Source of the DNA: Leuctra nigra
Taxonomy: Eukaryota > Arthropoda > Insecta > Plecoptera > Leuctridae
Direction: 5' to 3'
Assembly (NCBI GenBank): GCA_934045905.1
Contig: OW203768.1
Coordinates: 21,838,770-21,902,769, forward strand
Length of the DNA: 64,000 nucleotides
Made by a program: the position numbers and the translations under genes. The notes under the pieces were generated by a model. That model was given only the letters and a program-made list of their open reading frames with translations. It was not told the origin of the DNA and searched no databases. Within the stretch, counting starts at the first letter, position 1. Every line of letters starts with the position of its first letter. This document shows, piece after piece, positions 9,994 to 22,799 of this stretch.

Positions 9994-11498
9994 TGAGCGA
10001 GCGTAGCGAGCGTCACCACGGTACTCTTATGGCACTTTCTCTGTGTGTTTTTTTTTTTTTTTTTTTTTTTTTTGCCTGCACTGCCCAGGTCAAACCGCAC
10101 AACCAATCGATCTGAAATTTTGTACACATACTAACGTATTCTATGCGATCCCTGGGATCTTTTCTGAACAATATCCTGTGATTGGTTCAAATTTTATAAA
10201 AATTATCTTTCGATTGGTTGGTTCGATCGATTTGAAATTTAGCAAAGTCATTGCAACCAACATTGTACCTAATCAAAAAAACATTCAGCCAAATCCTTCA
10301 ATTGGTTCAAATTTGAAACCATTTTTCCTGTGATTTTTGAAATTTAAACTGGAACCGATTGACCGACCAACTAACAACTTCGCATGGTCATTTGTACCAA
10401 CATTTAAGGTATTTTTGCCAATTTTCACTCTAATATGTCGTTATTTTCAAAAGTTTTTGTCATTTTAGGGACTTTTTGCGTGTTGGCTGTCAAATTCACG
10501 GCGACTTCGAATCTACAAGGCAAGGTTGTTAGAGCAGAAAGTTTTAAACGATATGAAACTAATATTGACCGTTCAACAGATTGATCTGATATTGTGTACA
10601 CACTAATATCATATCATATGAGTGGTCCCAGGTATATTTTTTGAACGAGATCCTGTGATTTTTGAAAATTAACAAGGAACCGTTCAATCATAAAGGTTTA
10701 ATCGATCAACTTAAAACTTAGCAAGGATTGGCAACTTAAAACTTAGCAAGGATTGGCACCAATATTTTTCATTTGTATACTTAATTTAAAACGGCCTATA
10801 GCCACACCACCATTTGACCTATCAAATGGTCTTCGATTAATCTGATCAATCAAACTCATATTTTGCATGGTCGTTCAGACCAACATTGTCTCTTATTTTA
10901 CAAATTTTCAGCCCTACCAGTCAAGAACATAGATGCACTTATTGACAGTTTTAATAACTGTCAGAAATGACATTTCAAAACAGAAATTCCACTGCATTCT
11001 GGGTTGCTCTATGTAGCAAAGCAAAGTTTATAGATGGCTATTCTCAATATCAAGTAAGACAGATTCTTTTCTTAGTTGATCATATTGCAATACATAATGT
11101 AGTCAAAATGTAATGTATGTATTTCATATACATAGGTATAGGTATACCTTATCTAAAATAATTTATTTTACGATATGGATTGTGTTTCACAGTTATGAAA
11201 ACGACGTTTTGACTAGATAACATCATATTTTACACATTTCCAGCCCAATCGGTCAAGAATTTACAGACTTTTTGCTGTTTTAAGTGTTTGAATATCTGTC
11301 CAAAGAGATTGATGGAAAAATATCAGTACAATAATATGTTATTTAATTGATCCAGAGTGTTTATGAAAAGTTGCAGGGAAAATTGGTAATAAATAATGTA
11401 TAGTTAGTTATCTTTGATTGAATGGATCGTGCTATGATTGGCGATGTCGTGCGTGTCGGTGCTCGCTCATCAACGCGTTACACCGAGCGTTTTTTTAG
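9994..11498 (+). mobile_element. Helentron-like element, copy 4 (long subfamily)
   Basis: It begins TGAGCGAGCGTAGCGAGCGT, continues with CACCACGGTACTCTTATGGCA and a poly-T run, and ends GCTCGCTCATCAACGCGTTA, then ACACCGAGCGTTTTTTTAG|T. The 5' half differs from copies 1-3, but the terminal architecture is the same. At 1.5 kb it is the largest uninterrupted copy. No helicase is encoded. Confidence 0.6.
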
Positions 11499-11511
11499 TA
11501 GTTGTATTAGT

Positions 11512-12400
11512 TGAGCGAGCGTAGCGAGCGTCACCACGGTACTCTTATGGCATTTTCTCTGTGTGTTTTTTTGCCTGCACTGCCCAGGTCAAACATCACA
11601 ACCAATCGATCTGAAATTTTGCACACATACTAACGTAATCTATGCGGTCTCTGGGATCGCTTTTGAAAGGGATCCTGTGATTGGTTCAAATTTAAAAAAA
11701 ATTATCTTTCGATTGGTTGGTCCGATCAATTTGAAATTTTGAAAAGTCATAACGACCAACATTGTCCCCAATCTTACAAAGTTCAGCCAAATCCTCCCAT
11801 TGGTTAAAATTTAAAACCATATTTCCTGTTTTTTCCCAATTTAAACTAGAACCGTTTTACCGATCAACTTAAAACTGTGCATGGTCATTGGGACCAACAA
11901 TATCTGTATTTTTGAAAATTTTCAGACTTATTTGTGTTTGAATCCAAAAGTAATTGACATTTTACGGACAATTTGCGTGTTGGCTGTCAAATTCACGGCG
12001 ACTTCGAATCTTCAGTTCAAGGCAAGGTAGTTAGAGCAGAAACTTTCAAACGATATGAAACTAATAATAATGACCGTTCAACAGATTGATATGATATTGT
12101 GTACACACAATAATATCATTATTATGAGTGGTCCCAGATATATTTTTTGACCGAGATCCTGTGATTTTTGAAAATTAACAAGGAACCGTTCAATCATAAA
12201 GGTTTAATCGATCAACTTAAAACTTTGCGTGGTTATTGAGACTAATATTCTTGGAGATTTTGAAGATTTTTATACAAGTCTGTGACAAAATTCAAGAATT
12301 ATTGGCTTTTAATGACATTTTCGATATACATAGTTCCGGTTTGAGGCGTTGCGCGTATCCGTGCTCGCTCATCAACGCCTTACACAGAGCGTTTTCATAG
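11512..12400 (+). mobile_element. Helentron-like element, copy 5
   Basis: It starts 13 bp after copy 4 and has the same subfamily start (GTCACCACGGTACTCTTATGG). Its end is GCTCGCTCATCAACGCCTTA, then a short hairpin and CATAG|T. Internal blocks (GTGTTGGCTGTCAAATTCACGG near 11979, as near 10481 in copy 4) run in the same order as in copy 4, so the two are paralogous copies side by side. Confidence 0.6.
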
Positions 12401-12782
12401 TAGCTAGTTGTATAATATAGTGAAAACTAAAATTCGAAATAGTATTGATATCAACAAATACACGTAGGATCGTGATTTCAATGCTAATTTGTAAAAAAAA
12501 ATTACAATTTTTTTTTAGTGAAATTTCCTACAGTTGAGATATTTAAGTTTTACCCTCAAACTTCCTATAGGTAGTGTTTAGTTTTAGTTATTAGGCGGTA
12601 GCAAATTCCTATCAATAATTGACAGGTACCTCAGCTGTGATATCTTTGAGTGTTGCATGACAATACTAATCATAACTCTGATTGACAAACAAGATAAGAA
12701 AGGAATATTTAATGTATTAATATTAATTGTACCTTGATATTAACTTATTCTAGAGCTCCTACAATACAAAAACTATTAAAAA

Positions 12783-12955
12783 ATTGAAGGGGTTAGAAGA
12801 AGAGTGGTCTAAGCGTAAAAAAAATATTCCAAGTTCTATTGACGCTTGGTCAAAGTCCTTTGACGAGTATATGCATGTGAAGATTCTAATACACCCTTAA
12901 TTATTACATAATATTGGAAATGGCGCTTAGACCACTCTTGTACTAACCCCTTCAA
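12783..12955. mobile_element. Small palindromic MITE
   Basis: ATTGAAGGGGTTAG...AGTGGTCTAAGCG at the left is mirrored by CGCTTAGACCACT...CTAACCCCTTCAAT at the right. The element is about 173 bp and non-coding. Confidence 0.7.
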
Positions 12956-12999
12956 TTGCCTATAAGCATATGCAGGGCCAGTTGTTTATGGTTTCCACG

Positions 13000-13630
13000 A
13001 TAAACGCGAAATGTTTAGAAACATGAATTTTCTGTCATATCTTTACGTTTCATACACTCCTGATTCCAAATATATGTATCTTTTTCTCGCGAATTTTCGC
13101 GAAATTTGTGTTTTGACGCGATATTGACGAATTCTCGCGATTTCACGCGATTTTGTCCCAAACCTATGTGTTTTGCAACATTTTCCGATTACGAGTATAT
13201 ATTTTACGAAAATTTCCTCGATCTACGTGTCTCAAGTACCACGAAATAGAAAGAATCACACTGTTTTCTTCGTAAGCCAGCTGTCAGTGCCAGCCAAAGA
13301 GTGTATGGGGTGCCAGCTGATTGGCTGCTGAGCATGGAATGACGCATCTACATGACCTTGAACAGGGGTGCGCATGCGCACGCACCGAGTCTCGCTAGTG
13401 AGAGGGGCTCGCGCGTCATATTTCACACTTATTCTTACAAAAATAATTTTTTTCCATTTCACCACCAATCGCGAAAATTATCATAATTATCACCAATTCA
13501 CCACTTTCAAAATGTTGAAAACGAATATTGGCTTTTTTTATCACCACAAACAACTGGCTCTGAGCATATGATTATGTATATCATATGCACTGCTGCACAT
13601 GGACCGAGATTCACCGGTGCTCGATTATGT
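13000..13630. other. Non-coding spacer, no feature recognised
   Basis: Mixed-composition sequence with CGCGAAATTTGTG/TTCGCGAATT-like words but no element ends, exons or RNA genes that I can support. Confidence 0.4.
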
Positions 13631-13637
13631 TCAAGCA

Positions 13638-13750
13638 GGGCAATGACCTCGCTTCATATGTCTCTTCTGTTACAAGAGTACCTGACAAGATGGCTGCTAT
13701 ACACGTGATGATGCTGATTCTGGGACTGGCTGCTTGGAACATGAAGGGCG
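13638..13750 (+). promoter_or_regulatory. Conserved 5' flank and leader exon, copy 1 of 3
   Basis: GGCAATGACCTCGCTTCATA, then TTCTGTTACAAGAGTACCTGACAAG, precedes ATG. The same block precedes the leader ATGs at 25130 and 63623. The leader ends GGCG|gtgagt in phase 1. TTCTGTTACAAG may be the acceptor of a 5'-UTR intron. Confidence 0.6.
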
Positions 13751-16346
13751 GTGAGTTCTAGTTTTAAACAGAACTAAAACAAACAAACTTAAAAGGGTCA
13801 ATTACGGCCAAACGAAGCTTGCCAACAATTTGCTGTTAATGAACTACAGGATTCAGAAAATTATGTGTCTGTATGGGTATTCTGACTCGACAGTAAAAAA
13901 TTACAGTATTCAGGCTAAATCCTAAGTGACTAATCAATTGAGTTGTCGACGGTTAAACATTGTTTATAACAATAATTATTACAAGAAGATTGTTCCATGT
14001 TATAGGCCTCCTAAAGGCGCGCTGGTGGTCGTATAGAACTGAACTTTTTTGAAAAAAAATAAACAGATATCAGAAGATGTTTGAATTAAAATATGCATTA
14101 GATGAATCAGAACATGTTACAACCAGCAAAAAGTTTTCCAAAAGCACAAACTATTGTTAAGTTCTCTACTGTGCTTATAGCTACCGTTTGATCAAGGCGG
14201 TGAGCTTCAAGCACTCTCAGTTGAATGGTACAGGGAAAGAAAGCTATAAGTAATTTTTTCAAAATTAAAAAATAGTTTAAGGTAACCTTGCAGTGATTTT
14301 TATGAGCTTTCAGAATATACCCTCGGTTTATAGAATTATCACAATGTGTTGAAAACGCTATTGAAATATCGATTTGTATGGAAGATAGATACAAGTTTCA
14401 ACATAGAACCTCGTTTATCTCAGTTTCATCCGAATGTGACTCATAGCGTTCTTTCCCTGTAGCCTTCAGTTGTGTGCCGTTACCGCTAGGTAAGCGCCAC
14501 AGTCTACTTCGGTTCGGAGGCGTATCGAGTTGATCTTGTTTTCTGTTTCTCCGACAGTTGCTGGAGATTGCTGCAGCACCGTGACCTGGTACGCCAACAG
14601 CACTGAGCCTACTTTACCAGGAGGGTCGTACGTTGCTACCGTTGCCAACAGCGGTAAGTCTTCGGTGCCTCCTGTACTGTGTACTATACCTAGATTTAGG
14701 CTATTCAAGTGATACCACGTGACTAAACATATAACGCACGAAATTAGTCAAACTATTGCACATAAGAGGAAGATAATGTATTTCCCTCATTCTATAAGTG
14801 ATTCTACAACCCACTTGACCCTTTTCGACTCCAATTTTTGATCCCGCAAATTTTTTTACGAAATGTTGCTGTTGCATTCAAACAACTCCAACGACCGCAA
14901 TTATTGCTCTAGAGACTTGCAAGTAGGCTCATTGTCTTCGTTACAAATAGGCAAAGAAAACGACTACGAGTTTTTTTTTCAATAACTTTATTAGTACCCT
15001 GGCCATCGGTTATTAAAAAATGAGGGGTTTATCGAAGAAAAATCCGGGACGTACCGATTTAATTTTTGAAATATTGAAATAAAAATTCCAAAAAGGGCCT
15101 CAATATTCATGCCAAGTTTCAGCTCTCTATGTTGAACAGTTATTCAGTTGGAGCTGTTTGTATGATTCGTACTTTTCCCATTTGGATCGAACCGGATAAT
15201 TTTTTGACTTTGCAAAATGAGTTGGTTTCGCTTTATATCGGTCTCTTTTACATCTTATTACTATACTTGACCTTAACTAAAAATCTCATACCCTACCTAG
15301 AATCCCCTTAAGCCACGAGCACACTTCATGGTTAAAGGGCCGCCTTGAGAAATTAAATATGATAACGGGCCACAAAAATACGATTATCCGGATACATTAT
15401 TAGTAATAATTATCCGGAGACCGAAGAAATTGTATATTTTTTTAATGAATTTAGTGCACTTTTATTCGTTTTTGCAACGATTTTTTATCTTCCATTTGAC
15501 TTTAAAATGTTATTACCTGTACAATTGCTGTTATACGCAAGGCTGTTGAACGTATTTATTTCGGAATAATTTTGGGGAGCAATATATTCAGATATTAAAA
15601 GCGTCGCCGAAGATATGGCCCCCAAAAAATAATAAAAAATAATTAACAACAATGGAATCCCACATATGCCACCATTTGTAAAAGATATGAAATTTCATAT
15701 TTCTCTCCCAAAGCTTACCACTTATTCTCGTTTGTAGAAAATGTATTTCCAACTAGCTGTCTGCTTCTTCTGTTTTTTTTTATTATTATAACCGTATCTG
15801 TTTACGGACAAAGTTAGTTGGCGGGCCGCATCAAAGAACGTTCTGACCTATAGACCTAGACCATAGACATTGTATAGCCTTCGGCTTAGCATAGACATTG
15901 CCTAGACCTAGGCTTGACATAGATCTTATTCGTCGAAAAAGAACTCATCAGATTCATGTTCTGTTGATCTAGGACTCTCTAGGACATGGGACAGATGCGC
16001 AGACTGCAGCATGGACGGAACGTATTGCGGCATCGGCAGTTGCAACATCTTCGGATGCGCATGTGACGGTGGTTGCCGCTTCGGCACAGGCATTTGCTAC
16101 TGCTATAGTGTCGACTGCATCCCGCCAGTGTGCGGCACCTTCGATCCACCCGCCCCATCAGCCAATCAGCACACGGCAGAGAGCATCGTCAAGATGGCCG
16201 ACGTGAATCAAGATGGCCGCCTTAGCTACGAGGAAGCGCGCGCATACTTGCGAGGAATTCTGACGATCAATGAAGCTGATCTTCAAGCTCTTGATGTTAA
16301 CAATGATGGATATTTCACTGCTGATGAAATTGATCATAGTGTCTGA
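13690..16346 (+). CDS. Secreted Cys-rich double EF-hand protein, three exons, 166 aa
   Basis: Exons 13690-13750, 14558-14653 and 16003-16346 join in phase 1/phase 1 and total 501 nt with a stop, so the reading frame closes. Exon 1 encodes the leader MAAIHVMMLILGLAAW. Exon 2 gives a short segment with Cys-Cys. Exon 3 gives a cluster of Cys residues (54-96: C54, C61, C66, C71, C73, C77, C84, C86, C91, C96) and two canonical EF loops: DVNQDGRLSYEE at 119-130 and DVNNDGYFTADE at 150-161. Both have Asp/Asn at positions 1, 3 and 5, Gly at 6 and Glu at 12, so calcium binding is expected. The exon-3 acceptor is GCGCAG at 16002; the nearby ACAG at 15994 would break the frame. An extracellular calcium-binding role is inferred. 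I do not recognise the Cys domain. Confidence 0.75.
14654..16002 (+). other. Intron 2 of the EF-hand gene, with repeat debris
   Basis: It holds GCCAAGTTTCAGCTCTCTATG (15112), a phrase repeated at 57611 and typical of an interspersed element end. The rest is AT-rich with no further exon recognised. Confidence 0.5.
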
Positions 16347-16571
16347 TTTATTGATGTTATCCATAGTTTGTATGAGAAATTCCTTATTGTTGATACCATC
16401 TTGATGGCACAATTCAGAATATTACTTCTTTAGTGTTTCTTTTGACGATATTTGATAATTATCTATCAAATTACCTTGATACCTGTGCAATAGGTTCCGG
16501 ACTCCGGAGAAACCTTTAATATGTGGAGGAATCACTCCCTTTACAAAAATCCAATTACTAGCCCATACCGG

Positions 16572-17385
16572 ATAGCGCAAAAACGCACAAAGAGCGAGAC
16601 ATCGATGTGACGAAACTACTGCACAAATCGGGATGAAAATTTCAATAATATAAAAAACATACTATGGTTCAATGTGTTTAAGTTTCAAAAACATTACTTT
16701 TGCATTTACTTTTGCATTAGCAATTCGAACTTGGTTGTCATAAAATCGATTATCGGAGCTCAAGGCGCTTTCAGAAAACGAGCATTGGCTGAAACGCTGT
16801 TTATGCAAAACTACGGATGATAGCAAGCTGTAAATGTCAAATGTTATGTAAAATATATTGCCATAATTGATGTAAAAATTTTAATAAATTTGAATTAATG
16901 GAACGAAAGTTATAGTGACGTAAGTTTTACGTTGAGCTTAAATGCAGAATTTACGTGAGATAATTTATTTTTTTGAAATTATCGTGTGTAATAGAACTTA
17001 GAAATGATATTCTGCTTTTAGACTCAAATTCAAGACACCATAACTTTCGTTCCGTTTATCAAAATTTATTGAAAATTTTACATTTTGAATACAATTTTAA
17101 ATTTACAGATTGATATCGTAAGCCGTTTTGAGTAAACCCGACCCGAGTGAGTTGGCCGAATGGACGTTTTTTGAACGCGCCCTATTTGAGCGCCCTATAA
17201 TCTATTTTCGACAACCAAATTCGAACAGCTGTAACTTTTTTAATACAAATATAATGTTTTTGAAACTTTCACACAATAAACCATAGTATAATGTTTCTAT
17301 TATGTGAAATTTTCAGTCCGATGTGTGGAGTAGTTTCGTCACAGCGATGTGTCACCCATTGTGCGTTTTTTTGCGCCACTGCAGT
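16572..17385. mobile_element. 0.8-kb foldback element in the EF-hand gene 3' region
   Basis: GCGCAAAAACGCACAA...TGTGACGAAACTACTGCACA on the left is mirrored by TGTGGAGTAGTTTCGTCACA...TTGTGCG...TTGCGCC on the right. Inner blocks are mirrored too (ACTATGGTTCAATGTG / CACAATAAACCATAGT). It is non-coding and lies between the stop at 16346 and the best poly(A) signal at 17677. Confidence 0.75.
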
Positions 17386-17676
17386 TAATTAAGATCTGAC
17401 ATGTCAAAACTGGCCAGGTAAAATTGTATGGTAATTATTGATCTATAACCAGAAGCTCGTGCAAGCTATGAATGCTCACTTAGACCGTTGTTTGTTGAAC
17501 TATAAATGCTAATTGTTCGACTAGAAACTTTTGGTTAATCAACTTGTCAACTTGTGTTAATCAACAATTGTATTGATCAACACATTTTAGTCACCAAAGC
17601 GGGTGATGTGCACAAGCAGAACCAAGTTGTGCAACTAAAAGTTGCTAGTTGAATGGCCCTAAAAACCGCTGTTTCA

Positions 17677-17682
17677 AATAAA
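17677..17682 (+). terminator. Candidate poly(A) signal of the EF-hand gene
   Basis: AATAAA lies 1.3 kb after the stop codon in non-repetitive sequence. Nearer matches fall within the foldback element. Weak evidence only. Confidence 0.25.
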
Positions 17683-18308
17683 TGAAGAATATATTGCAAT
17701 GTCATCAGTCTTCTCTTGTTCATCCTGGTAATGAGACTCACTGTCAAGATTTTTAAGATAAATTAAGATAATATAAGATTAAGATTTGTTTATTGTGTAC
17801 ATTCGATATTATAGCATTGTCAAAATTTTAGCATCGCATCATAATTATTCAATTTATATTTAGGTTTAATTCTTGAGTTTTGTCTTCTTCCTGTTTCCAG
17901 GAACTTTCGTCATCGGAAATGAGTGAAATATTAAAATAACCCGTTGCCTTTTTATTAAATACTAAAATGCAAATTGAAACGATTTTTAACACATTTTACT
18001 ACGATTTGTAGGATTTGAACCCACGTCCCCTAAATTTCAGGCCCAGTGTTCCAACCATGGTTAGAATCGAAATGGACAATTCAAATCTGAATCAGCTGTG
18101 TTTCGTATTTCACTTCGCACACCCATTTCATTTTTTGATTTACAACAAATACATATCTATTGTATTGTTTTTGAAATTGTTTTAAAATTCAAGATTTCAT
18201 AAATACTTTTGAACTGATTCAAAAGTAAGAGCGATCTTTAGGAATTGATAGATATAAATTGTTTTGTTTCTTGGGGAAAATGTAGGTACCCAAAATATAA
18301 AAATTAGT

Positions 18309-18471
18309 TTAGGCCCGGTTGCACCAAGTCCCGATAAGTGAGATAAAGTTCACTTTAGCCTAAAGTGGACTTTAGCAGTCTAGATGGCTGTGTTTCATTG
18401 GCTGTTGCCATGGTTTCAGCCGATAAATCCTGCCGCTAACTTTATCGGGACATGGTGCAACCGGGCCTTAA
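18309..18471. mobile_element. Palindromic MITE (GGCCCGGTTGCACCA ends)
   Basis: TTAGGCCCGGTTGCACCA on the left mirrors TGGTGCAACCGGGCCTTAA on the right. The inner AAGTCCCGATAAG / CTTTATCGGGACA also mirrors. Its right TTAA is shared with the next element. Confidence 0.75.
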
Positions 18472-18715
18472 GCCCCATTTACACGGTAAAATTTCCTGTA
18501 AAATCTTTTATAAAATCTTTTCGTAAAATCTTTTCGTAAAATCTTTTACAGAAATAGAACATGTTTTAAATCATAAAAGGTTTTACACAACCCTTTTACA
18601 AACATTTTACGAAGATTTTACCATCAAATTGGCTTGTTTACACGGTAAAATTTCTTTTACGAAAAGATTTTATAAAAGATTTTACAGGAAATTTTACCGT
18701 GTAAATGGGGCTTAA
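18468..18715. mobile_element. TTAA-flanked palindromic MITE
   Basis: It begins TTAAGCCCCATTTACACGG and ends CCGTGTAAATGGGGCTTAA, with long mirrored arms (GTAAAATTTCCTGTAAAAT). TTAA on both sides is the target duplication of piggyBac-type transposition. It abuts the previous element. Confidence 0.78.
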
Positions 18716-18719
18716 GTGT

Positions 18720-19490
18720 ACGTCATCAATCCGAAAATTTTACACAAAAACAATTTGATATAAGAAGAATTTTGAAAAATATTGTATTGGATGGGGGGCA
18801 ATTAGGGGGCTAAGGGAAGGGGGGGGGGGCCTTTTAAAAAATAAGTACGTTCATTAAATTTCTATCTTCTGCCACAATTAAAAAAAAATGCAATTTGTTT
18901 TCTGAACAGTAAACATAATGACCCTTAATAGCTTGTATGGAATTTGTATTATTTTAATTACTTTTTTAGTTATGAGTATATAAAACGTTTTCACTTTTTA
19001 ATTTTTTTAAGGTTTTGTTTTTTGTTTTCTTAGCAATTACAAGCTGCATCTTAAATTCTATACTAACTATTGTTGATCATACATTGAAGAAAACACTCAA
19101 TAAAATTCAGGTCAGTAGATCTTCCAGTAAAAAGTACTTTGAATTCAAATTTTTGTTGGAATAAGGATTATTTATTTGGATTATTTAGTATGTCCAATAA
19201 TGTGTGTTATGAGTATACAAACATTTTACATGAGTTTAGACAATATTTTTTTTCGAAATATTTGTATTTATCTCACTTTATTGTCACTGGTATCAATTTA
19301 AATCTGAAACATATGGAAATATTAATATATTATAAAACAAAACAATATAAAGTTGCCTTTTATTGGGTGCATTGTCCCCTTAAGTGGAAGTAACTTTGAA
19401 AGTATGTATGTTCATGTGATCAGTCTGATTGTATATTAGTTAATTTTTTTTATTTTTGCTTCGTACCTTGTACGTAAATTAGCCGCCGGT
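18720..19490. other. AT-rich spacer, no feature recognised
   Basis: It contains one G-run near 18821-18830 and long A/T stretches. Short ORFs here look random. Confidence 0.4.
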
Positions 19491-19493
19491 TAT

Positions 19494-19952
19494 TCAGCAA
19501 AACAAAACGATGCTTTCGGTAAATTTGGAAACCAAATGATCGCAAACTTTGCAAGTGTGTTGTTCAAGGATAAACTTAGGGTTGTTACTTGACACATTTT
19601 TACTTGTACATTCTTTGCACATATTTCGCACCCTAATGGTATGGTTGTTACTCAAAAAATATGATTTTTGAGTTAGATACGTCAAACAATTCGTAATTTT
19701 TTGCTCTATTTTAGTAGAATAAGGTTGTAACTCTAGTTCAATCCAGGCCGCTAGAGTGCGGCAATTTTCCTTTTCATGGTGAAGAACATGCAGAGTATGG
19801 TTGTAACTCAGAAAAAAGACTTTGTTATTTCCCTCTTGCACTGAATATAGCTTGCAAAGTGAGATTTTCTTCAGTGTAAAACGGTCGTAACTCCTAGCGA
19901 ATGTGAAAACACGCTGAAATGCTGTAATGTTCTTACGTCTTCTAAATGACAA
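19494..19952 (-). other. 152-codon ORF within an inverted-repeat region, unrecognised
   Basis: The predicted protein is basic and has a repeated phrase (FFLSYNHTLHV and YFLSNNHTIRV, about 50 residues apart) and a C-terminal Cys pattern (CKEC...CKVC). No family is recognised. The DNA at 19628-19668 is mirrored at 20498-20546 (TCGCACCCTAATGGTATGG / CCATACCATTCTAAGGGTGC), so the ORF lies in a foldback-like repeat. The internal protein repeat reflects tandem GGTTGTAACTCA-type DNA. It is more likely repeat-derived than a host gene. Confidence 0.3.
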
Positions 19953-20937
19953 AGTATGTATTCTATTATATTATTTTGATATTAGTATCAAGAATAGGTA
20001 CCTAATCGTTTACATCATTAAAATAATCAAAATCAGGTAACCAAAATAGTACTTTTAATTATCATAGGCATAATGGCTGAAGTATGAAGTAGGGTTAGAG
20101 GAAGAAAATTCTTTAAAATCCACGTATATTAATGAAAGTAATCATAAGTATAAAATAAAATAAAATTTAATTATATTTATAACCTATCAAATTTATATTT
20201 AAAAAAATCACACATTAAGTTTGCAATCTACAAGAAACTAGGAAAGTTATTCATTTACTTATAAGAAATCATGGGTCCCAAGTCCACTACAATATAATAA
20301 TTTCTGCATTTTGTTGGAAGAGAAGGGTCGTAAGTCAGAAAATAGCTATTATCTAAATTCCCAAAGTGAAATATGTTATAGTAAATACTTTTCTTTATAG
20401 CCTACAACCATTTCTATTTTATAATAATATTTGCTGTAATATTAATCTTGAATTGATTTTTTTTAAAGAAGGTTCAATATTGAAACAGCTCTAGCGGAAA
20501 ATGGCGATTTTTGAGTTACAACCATACCATTCTAAGGGTGCGATTTCACTGAACCTTTTCCTAGTGCGACGCAAAAATGCTTACAAAGATAGATAAAAAT
20601 CCTCCATTTGACACTATAACGCAATCTATTCCAAGAATAATGCTGACGTCACTACTGATGATACTGCAAGAACATTGACCTGCAGGTCAGCCACAATATC
20701 CTCCGTTTATTTTCCTCAAACGAAGAAAAATAACATGAGATGCATAATGTGCTCACTTGGTGGGAGTTGAAGAGTGATATAAATATTCGAGTCGGACCCG
20801 TATCCTTCATACAAGTCATCAGAAGTCATTTGAGTCAACACATAGCTGCACAGTTGTGAGTATACCATAATAATTCGTGTAAATATCATGTAGTACTTGT
20901 CATCCAATGCCTTTATAATGTCTCGCACTATTTCTCA

Positions 20938-21440
20938 AAACGCCGGCGTGAGAACGCTTCGGCATGGGCACGAGGCGGGTTTTTCATGCCCAGACACGGC
21001 GTGAAAAAAACCGCGACGTTTTTCTTGGTCGAATACACAGGGCTGCAAACACACGGGGCATTTTTACATACCCATGCTAAAGCGTTCGCACCCCGGCGAG
21101 ACGCCGAGAAGATAAGTAGCATTGAGTCTTATGGGAGCGAACAAACGAGGCGGTATTTTCACGCGGCGTTTTTTACCATGCCGGCCAGACGCGACATGTC
21201 GCGTTTATTTTCATGCGCACCCCGGAAGTCGTTAAAATGAAACACATTGGTTCAAATAAGAGCAAACACACGGGCGTTTATTTCATGCGACGTTTTTGTA
21301 CAGCTGACATAGCATGACCTTGACTGTCTTGCATGTCCCGTGTGTTCGACAAGAAAAAAGTCCCTCGTTTTTCATTTCCTGTATGTTCGACCAAGAAAAA
21401 CGTCGCGGTTTTTTGCATGCCGCGTCTGGGCATGCAAAAT
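20938..21440. repeat. GC-rich repeat with mirrored CATGCC/GACGTTTTT words
   Basis: CATGCCCAGACACGGCGTGA, then CGCGACGTTTTTCTTGGTCGAA (20984-21031), is mirrored by TTCGACCAAGAAAAACGTCGCG...CATGCCGCGTCTGGGCATG (21389-21435). The pair forms an inverted repeat of about 450 bp. ORFs on both strands follow the palindrome. Confidence 0.6.
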
Positions 21441-21447
21441 ACTCAAT

Positions 21448-22781
21448 AGCTGTTTTCACACTACACCACTTAATCCCCGGGTCAAACCCACGGGATTACG
21501 ACTCGGGTCTGGACCCAGGGTTTGACCTGGGTCAAAAATTGAATGTGTTTACTACTCATGACACTACGATGTATTTACAGCTCTTGTCACTGAACAAAAC
21601 CAACCTTTACCGACTTTTTTTTTGTTTTTCATTTTCCCCAAATATTTTTCCATCATTTTGACAAAACTTTATAAAAATTCCACAATTTTTTTCCCAATAT
21701 TTTGCGAAAATTTTATAAAATTTCCACATTTTTTTCCAAAATTTTGACAAAATTGAAAATTTTATACAATTTCTACAAATATTTTTTACAAAATTTTTAC
21801 AAAATTTTATAAAATTTTGACAATTTTTTTTTCAAAATATTTTTCAATGGATTTTATCCCAAAAATTATGTGACAATTTTGGCAAAAATTAAAAATTAAT
21901 GTATGTGGATCCGGTGCGTTAAAGAATTTTTATATTTGGTAAAAATGTTATAAAATTTTGGCAAAATGTTCAAAAAAAATATTTGTGAAAATTTTACAAA
22001 ATTTTGTAAAAATTTAGAAAAAAATATTTGTGGAAATGTAAAAAAAAAAAATCGGTCAAGTGTCCGGGTAGATTTCGGTAATCTGTCCGTCGGTAAAGTG
22101 TTCCCCCCTGTTTTTCGGTAATGTGTCCGTCGGTAAACTGTCCGATTACCAGGTAAGTTAGATCATTTATTAATAATGAAGTATCATGCAAACAAAACCA
22201 TTATTTTGTGTTTCAAGCGAGGGGATAATAACTCAACATTTTAGAGTACACGGTCTGATTTTTTATGATTTTTTTATGATTTTTGACCGGGATTTTTTAT
22301 TTTATTTAATTTTTTTAAATTTTGGGTTTTTTATAATTTTTAAAATTTTAAAATTTTTTGATTTTTTAAAAATGATTTTTTGGTTTTTAAAACATGTTAC
22401 GACTTTTTTTTTAATTTTCAAGTGATTTTGTTGAATTTGTTTATTTGTTTATTTTTTTGAACATACTTGATCTTTGTTGATTTTTTTATAATTTTTTATG
22501 TGATTTTTTATGTGATTTTTTCATTTTTTTCTGATTTTTATTGATTTTTTTTTTTTTTTAAGTTTACATTGATTTTTTAAGTTGTTAAATTTTAAACAGT
22601 TTATAGTTGTTTTTGAATTGTTTTGAATTGTTTTGTCTGACGTCAGGCGGCCGTGAAACCGTATGATATTTGACTCGAACGATTTCGAAAATAGGTCCCC
22701 AGGTGAAAACACACTTTATTTCTTTGACTCGGGTCGGACTGAGGTTTCAACCCGGGGAAATAGTGCAGTGTGAAAGCAGCT
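21448..22781. mobile_element. 1.3-kb foldback element with AT-rich core
   Basis: TAGCTGTTTTCACACTACAC, then TTAATCCCCGGGTC, on the left mirrors GGGGAAATAGTGCAGTGTGA, then AAGCAGCTA, on the right. The core repeats AAAATTTTGACAAAATTTT-like words on the left and TTTTTATGATTTTT-like words on the right. At 22055-22145 it holds three GT(A/C)CGTCGGTAAA-like words. Non-coding. Confidence 0.7.
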
Positions 22782-22799
22782 AATGTGTGTTTGCAGCCT

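Noticed and set aside
20986..21661. Overlapping ORFs in the CATGCC-rich repeat
   Set aside because: They follow an inverted repeat on both strands and have no domain or splice sites.
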